Positions 43,414 through 46,945 of a stretch of DNA of 46,945 nt are shown piece after piece. Position 1 is the first letter of the stretch. Each line of letters begins with the position of its first letter. The stretch comes from JBPOJN01 sp052033505 (lineage in GTDB: Bacteria; UBA10199; JACPAL01; GCA-016699445): positions 1 through 46,945 of the forward strand of contig JBPOJN010000005.1 of NCBI GenBank assembly GCA_052033505.1, given 5' to 3'. A program made the translations under genes and the position numbers. Under the pieces are notes generated by a model that was not told the DNA's origin, ran no database searches, and saw nothing but the letters and a program-made list of their open reading frames with translations.

Positions 43414-44688
43414 TTACCTGCCCTGAGCTTTGATCGTTTCTTCGAGGTTTTTGAGTCCGCGTTTCTTTGCATTCACCAAGATCGACATGTTGCCGGCCGG
43501 GTGCTTGTTTTCGCGCATGAGCTGATGGCACGCGCCCGTCTCGTTGAATTCGAAGACTTGAGAAAGGCACGGGTCGATTTTACCCGCGAGGACGAGATCG
43601 TTGAAGCCCTTCGCCTGGTCGTCGTTCGCGAAGTGGGAGCCTTGGAAACGTTTCTGGCGCATCCAATGATAACGCAGGTCGATCGTGGCGTTGTAACCCG
43701 TCGTGCCGGCGCAGATCACGACCATTCCTCCCGTATCACAAACAAAGATCGACGTCGGGACGGTATCTTCACCCGGATGCTCGAAGACGATCTTAGGCGA
43801 CTTCTTTTCTCCTAATACATCCCAGAAAGCCTTGCCGAACGCCCGCGCGCCTTGAAGCCACGTATTATATTTCTCCGTGTCCTTCCAATGCGGCAACATG
43901 CCCCAGTGCGTGAAGTTCTTGCGGTTGATCGCCCCTTTTGCGCCCAATTTTTTGCAATAGTCGATCTTGTCGTCACCGCCGACGACCGCGACGGGGATGC
44001 CGCCGGCCGCTTTGACGATCTGGATCGCCATCGAGCCCAGACCGCCCGTGCCGCCCCAGATGAGGACGGAGTCGCCTTCTTTGATCTTATGTTCGGACCA
44101 GCCGTGGATCATGCGGTAAGCCGTCGCGCCGACGAGCATGTAAGCCGCGGCTTCTTCCCACGACAGGTGCTTCGGTTTCGGCAGACATTGGTGATCTTGG
44201 ACCTTGGTGAACTGAGCGAAGCTGCCCCAGTTGTTTTCATAACCCCAAATGCGGAAAGAAGGCGCGTACATGGGGTCGCCCGATTTGGTGGCCGGGTCAT
44301 TTTGTTTCCACTGGCCGCAATGCACGACGACTTCGTCGCCGACTTTCAAGCTTGTGACCGCCGAGCCGATTTTCCAAACGATGCCGGAGGCGTCCGAGCC
44401 GCCGATGTGGAAGCCGGTTTCGTCTTTCCAGTACGCGTCTTTGGCGCGCGGTTTGATGACGTTGACCGGGATACCGAGGGCGGCCCAGACGTTATTGTAA
44501 TTCACGCCGGCGGCCATGACGTAGACCAAGACTTCGTCGGGTTCGAGCGCCGGAATTTCGATTTGTTCCTGTTGAAAAGCCTTCGTCGGCTCGCCGAAAT
44601 TAGCCTCGCGGATGACTTGAGCATACATTTTCTTGGGCATTTCGCCCAAGGGGGGGATTTCGCCGAGTTCGTAGATTTCTTTAGACAT
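43414..44688 (-). CDS. ccrA: Crotonyl-CoA carboxylase/reductase family enzyme
   Basis: This 424-residue medium-chain dehydrogenase/reductase has the family start (KMYAQVIREANFGEP, EVLVYVMAAGVNYNNVWAALG), NADPH site WGGTGGLGSMAIQI, and HIGGSDASGIVWKIG. Residues expected to hold CO2 in carboxylating members appear conserved: an asparagine in GVNYNNVW (N63-N66), E151 in GYENN and H352 in GSHFANDD. Carboxylating reduction of crotonyl-CoA to ethylmalonyl-CoA would be the first dedicated step of the ethylmalonyl-CoA pathway; a plain reductase is possible. GGAGGA precedes the ATG. Its stop is 18 bases from the glycosyltransferase-barrel stop on the other strand. Confidence 0.88.
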   Translation of the reverse strand: MSKEIYELGEIPPLGEMPKKMYAQVIREANFGEPTKAFQQEQIEIPALEPDEVLVYVMAAGVNYNNVWAALGIPVNVIKPRAKDAYWKDETGFHIGGSDASGIVWKIGSAVTSLKVGDEVVVHCGQWKQNDPATKSGDPMYAPSFRIWGYENNWGSFAQFTKVQDHQCLPKPKHLSWEEAAAYMLVGATAYRMIHGWSEHKIKEGDSVLIWGGTGGLGSMAIQIVKAAGGIPVAVVGGDDKIDYCKKLGAKGAINRKNFTHWGMLPHWKDTEKYNTWLQGARAFGKAFWDVLGEKKSPKIVFEHPGEDTVPTSIFVCDTGGMVVICAGTTGYNATIDLRYHWMRQKRFQGSHFANDDQAKGFNDLVLAGKIDPCLSQVFEFNETGACHQLMRENKHPAGNMSILVNAKKRGLKNLEETIKAQGR

Positions 44689-44787
44689 GATTTCCTCCGG
44701 ATGATCTTTAAATTAGCTCCAAAAAGAGAGCGTCCTCCTTAGTGCAGGGGAATTTGGGTCGTCAACCCTCTAAAATAGTCGGAGGTT

Positions 44788-46728
44788 TTACCGGCGTGAC
44801 AGTAATCGTCGGAGTCTGTGTATGAGATCTTCGTCCAAAAGACCGGAGGGATGCTGTTCTTGTTCAGCCCGTTGGAGTAAAAAACGTGTCTTTCTCAAGG
44901 TTTCTTCGTTGAGAGCCGGGTTTTCCAGGAGATGGTTTGCCAAGTCATAGGCCGCAGAGGCTCTGATGCTGTGCGAACGCGCATTCAGTAAACGTTCGTG
45001 GATGTCGGCCGCATCCTCGGACGGGACTAAAGCTTTGAAAACGTCGTGGGGGATCCATGTGGCGGTTTCGTCGGAGAGCAGTTCCCGCAGGAAGGCTTCT
45101 CGGCGCGCTTCGTTGTCCCATCCTAGCGCTTCCCGAGCGAGATCGCGATCCTTCGCATTGGTGCTATTCGAGGTGATATCCTCCAGGAGATCACGAAATT
45201 TGGTCCGTCTTTCGGGGTCTTTGCTCGTTGTGAGGTAAAGTAATTCGAATGTCGCCCAATGCTTCAAGTCTCTAGATGCGTAGGCTCTTCGTAGTGTTTC
45301 ATCCCGTTCTGGAACCGGTAACAAGCGCATCAGGTGATCGAACGCGGATTTTTGGACGTCCGCATCCCGAGAGTCGATCTCCCGGCGCAGTAAGGCAATC
45401 GTCTCCCGGAGCCGTTTGCCGTTTTCTGGCGCTTGCGCGGCCACATCGCCGATGAACCGGAGGGCTCCGGCAGCATTGACCGCCACAGGCCACCACGAGC
45501 GGATATGGTCGGCCACTTTAATGCGTATCGGCAAGGAAGCCGTGAAAAGCAGATCGAGCATGTCCTGAGACGTATCCCCTTGTATCACGTAATCCGCGAG
45601 TAAGAACGCGCTCTCCGGAGGAGGCGCTCCGACCGAGGAATGAATTTGCAGCCAGAGTCCGAACCCATTTTTTTTGAGCAAATCAGGGATATGCGGCCAC
45701 GCTGCCGGTCCCATGGCGCAGAGGAGTTTGCCTATATCGTATTGATCCCGAGTGTGCGCGACGACCTCGATCAAGGCCTTCGGCACCGCGGATCCCATGC
45801 CGAGCAAGATGCGTTGGGCCGATTTGGCGCGCCGCTCCTCGCTGGAGAACAATTCTTTCGTAAGCACATCGACGGCGTCCGGCTTCTCAGCAATGAGATC
45901 GCCTCCGATGGTGGCCAGCAGATCCAAAACCCTCCAGCCCGCCCACGTTGTGGAGGCGCCGCCCTTGGATTGGCGCGTTTCTTGATCTTCGATGGGAAGA
46001 AAGGTCAGGGTGGACCAAAGGGCATCGACGGCGTTCGCCGCTAGCCGCCCGAAACCCATGAGATGATTCGCCGCATTTCCGATGCGGGAAACCTCTCCGC
46101 TGCGAAGTTCGCTTTCTAGGACCGGAATCGCAGCGACTCCGAACGCGCCCACGGCGTCGTCGCAGTCGAAATGGCTCAGTTTCCCGTCATTCACCAACTT
46201 CATGATGTCTTCGAGGATTTCGGGATGATGGGGGGCTTGGGCGATGACCGCCTTTAGCCCGTGAACGGGATCCTTTTCCAGCCCTTGACGTAAATGATCT
46301 AGGAGGCCGGGTGCGGCGCGGGACTGGAGCTGAGCCAAAAGAACGGCGGCCTCCGCGAGCGGTGCCATGTCATGAACTAAGGATACTCCCACCAGCAAGC
46401 AGGAGAACGTCGACGGGGAGTGGAGAAATCCCGCCATGCCTTGGGCGAGATTCGCGGCGGCTTTGGGGTCTATGATGGGAATCAGTGAACCTAGTGTCAC
46501 GGGAGCGGCTTGAGCTTTTTGAATTCGGGATAAAAGAGGCTCAGTCGTTTTTTCATGGGTGTAGTCCCGATCCGTTTTAGCGTAGAGCCGGGCTGTCGCC
46601 ACGTGCTGAGGAACGAGCTCCAACGGCGTTTCCATGAGAGCCGCAAGACGCCTCTCGCCTTGCGCCCGGTCGATCGGACTGGAAGAAAAAGAAAAGATAG
46701 GACCCGGTGATCGCGTGGCATCCACCAT
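44788..46728 (-). CDS. Large HEAT-like repeat protein of unknown function
   Basis: A 646-residue protein without signal peptide or catalytic motif. From about residue 110 it is built of alpha-helical repeats that look HEAT/ARM-like (GVAAIPVLESELRSGEVSRIGNAANHLMGFGR; AQRILLGMGSAVPKALIEVV; SHSIRASAAYDLANHLLENP). The N-terminal 100 residues are proline/serine-rich then helical. AGAGG lies 4 bases before the ATG at 46728. The role is unknown; a protein-protein scaffold is the best guess. It shares repeat type but no obvious sequence with the HEAT gene at 39794. The gap to the crotonyl-CoA reductase gene (44689-44787) holds no recognisable gene. Confidence 0.75.
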   Translation of the reverse strand: MVDATRSPGPIFSFSSSPIDRAQGERRLAALMETPLELVPQHVATARLYAKTDRDYTHEKTTEPLLSRIQKAQAAPVTLGSLIPIIDPKAAANLAQGMAGFLHSPSTFSCLLVGVSLVHDMAPLAEAAVLLAQLQSRAAPGLLDHLRQGLEKDPVHGLKAVIAQAPHHPEILEDIMKLVNDGKLSHFDCDDAVGAFGVAAIPVLESELRSGEVSRIGNAANHLMGFGRLAANAVDALWSTLTFLPIEDQETRQSKGGASTTWAGWRVLDLLATIGGDLIAEKPDAVDVLTKELFSSEERRAKSAQRILLGMGSAVPKALIEVVAHTRDQYDIGKLLCAMGPAAWPHIPDLLKKNGFGLWLQIHSSVGAPPPESAFLLADYVIQGDTSQDMLDLLFTASLPIRIKVADHIRSWWPVAVNAAGALRFIGDVAAQAPENGKRLRETIALLRREIDSRDADVQKSAFDHLMRLLPVPERDETLRRAYASRDLKHWATFELLYLTTSKDPERRTKFRDLLEDITSNSTNAKDRDLAREALGWDNEARREAFLRELLSDETATWIPHDVFKALVPSEDAADIHERLLNARSHSIRASAAYDLANHLLENPALNEETLRKTRFLLQRAEQEQHPSGLLDEDLIHRLRRLLSRR

Positions 46729-46744
46729 AAAACCTCTTTCGAAG

Positions 46745-46760
46745 GCCTTTCTTAAAAGGC
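46745..46760. repeat. Short hairpin just upstream of the HEAT gene start
   Basis: Arms GCCTTT (46745-46750) and AAAGGC (46755-46760) are perfect and have a four-base loop. It lies about 16 bases before the ATG of the gene at 44788-46728 and could be a leader structure. A weak effect on translation is possible but unproven. Confidence 0.3.
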
Positions 46761-46863
46761 TCCGTATGCTTTAGATCGCCTCAAAAATATCTGTTTGTGG
46801 AACGAGGCTTGGAGGACGAAGCGAGACGACGCAAAGAAGGCAGTGTAAAAAAATGAAAACGAC

Positions 46864-46888
46864 GAAACCCTCATGAATAGAGGGTTTC
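46864..46888 (-). terminator. Intrinsic terminator of an operon beyond the right edge
   Basis: Perfect 9-base arms GAAACCCTC (46864-46872) and GAGGGTTTC (46880-46888) enclose a 7-base loop. On the minus strand the stem is followed by GTCGTTTTCATTTTTTT, a fair U-rich tract, so it should end transcription arriving from the right. On the plus strand there is no T-run. The rest of 46729-46945 holds no gene I can support. Confidence 0.6.
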
Positions 46889-46945
46889 TAAACTGTCTTA
46901 ATTTACTTTTCGGTTTTCTGTTGAATGCTCAACTTAGAAAATTGG

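Overview
The window is a gene-dense stretch (roughly 55% G+C by eye) of a Gram-negative bacterial chromosome. Evidence for an outer membrane is a TonB-dependent receptor and a YaiO-like outer-membrane barrel. The gene mix (radical SAM–DUF2344 fusion, membrane pyrophosphatase, deoxyhypusine-synthase-like enzyme, crotonyl-CoA reductase family enzyme, arginine succinyltransferase) is compatible with a deltaproteobacterium/Bdellovibrionota-grade lineage, but this is a weak inference and no marker here fixes the taxon. There is no prophage, insertion sequence or CRISPR array. No gap between genes exceeds 300 bases; the largest are 12931-13189 and 46729-46945.

Layout. 1-6977: a minus-strand metal/cofactor acquisition island: TonB-dependent receptor, small exported protein, biliverdin-reductase-like oxidoreductase, unknown protein, then binding protein, FecCD permease and ATPase of a BtuFCD/haem/siderophore ABC importer, ending in a DUF3047 gene cut by the left edge. 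A Fur-box-like sequence lies in the receptor promoter. 6978-8863: an unknown protein and a HepT-MntA (HEPN/nucleotidyltransferase) toxin-antitoxin pair. 8860-10392: ribonuclease E/G, divergent from a membrane-bound pyrophosphatase (10543-12930) that ends in a strong hairpin. 13190-15090: two small envelope proteins with related C-terminal tails plus a DedA membrane protein. 15205-16344: deoxyhypusine-synthase-like enzyme.

16352-26922: a complete minus-strand complex I operon, nuoA-B-C-D-H-I-J-K-L-M-N followed by a second nuoA. It lacks nuoE, nuoF and nuoG, so the NADH-oxidising module is not encoded here. 27031-27574: two small overlapping genes of unknown function. 27587-30757: def, priA and, directly upstream on the same strand, a VapC-type PIN toxin with a Phd-type antitoxin. 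30936-34396: tRNA-Pro(CGG) followed closely by pterin carbinolamine dehydratase, an M20 amidohydrolase, an AstA-like arginine succinyltransferase and a guanidino-group-modifying pentein, a likely arginine-handling cassette.

34397-39263: radical SAM–DUF2344 fusion, pyrE, a CrtC/AttH-like lipocalin-fold protein and 3-hydroxyacyl-CoA dehydrogenase. 39426-43395: three translationally coupled genes (response regulator, membrane HEAT protein, and an 847-residue glycosyltransferase whose C-terminal half is a TPR plus YaiO-like barrel), probably an exopolysaccharide synthesis/export system. 43414-44688: crotonyl-CoA carboxylase/reductase family enzyme. 44788-46728: a large HEAT-like protein of unknown role, preceded at the right edge by a terminator for an operon outside the window.

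The most notable items are the glycosyltransferase–barrel fusion, the AstA/pentein cassette, the possible haem/iron island and the complex I operon with two nuoA genes and no NuoEFG.
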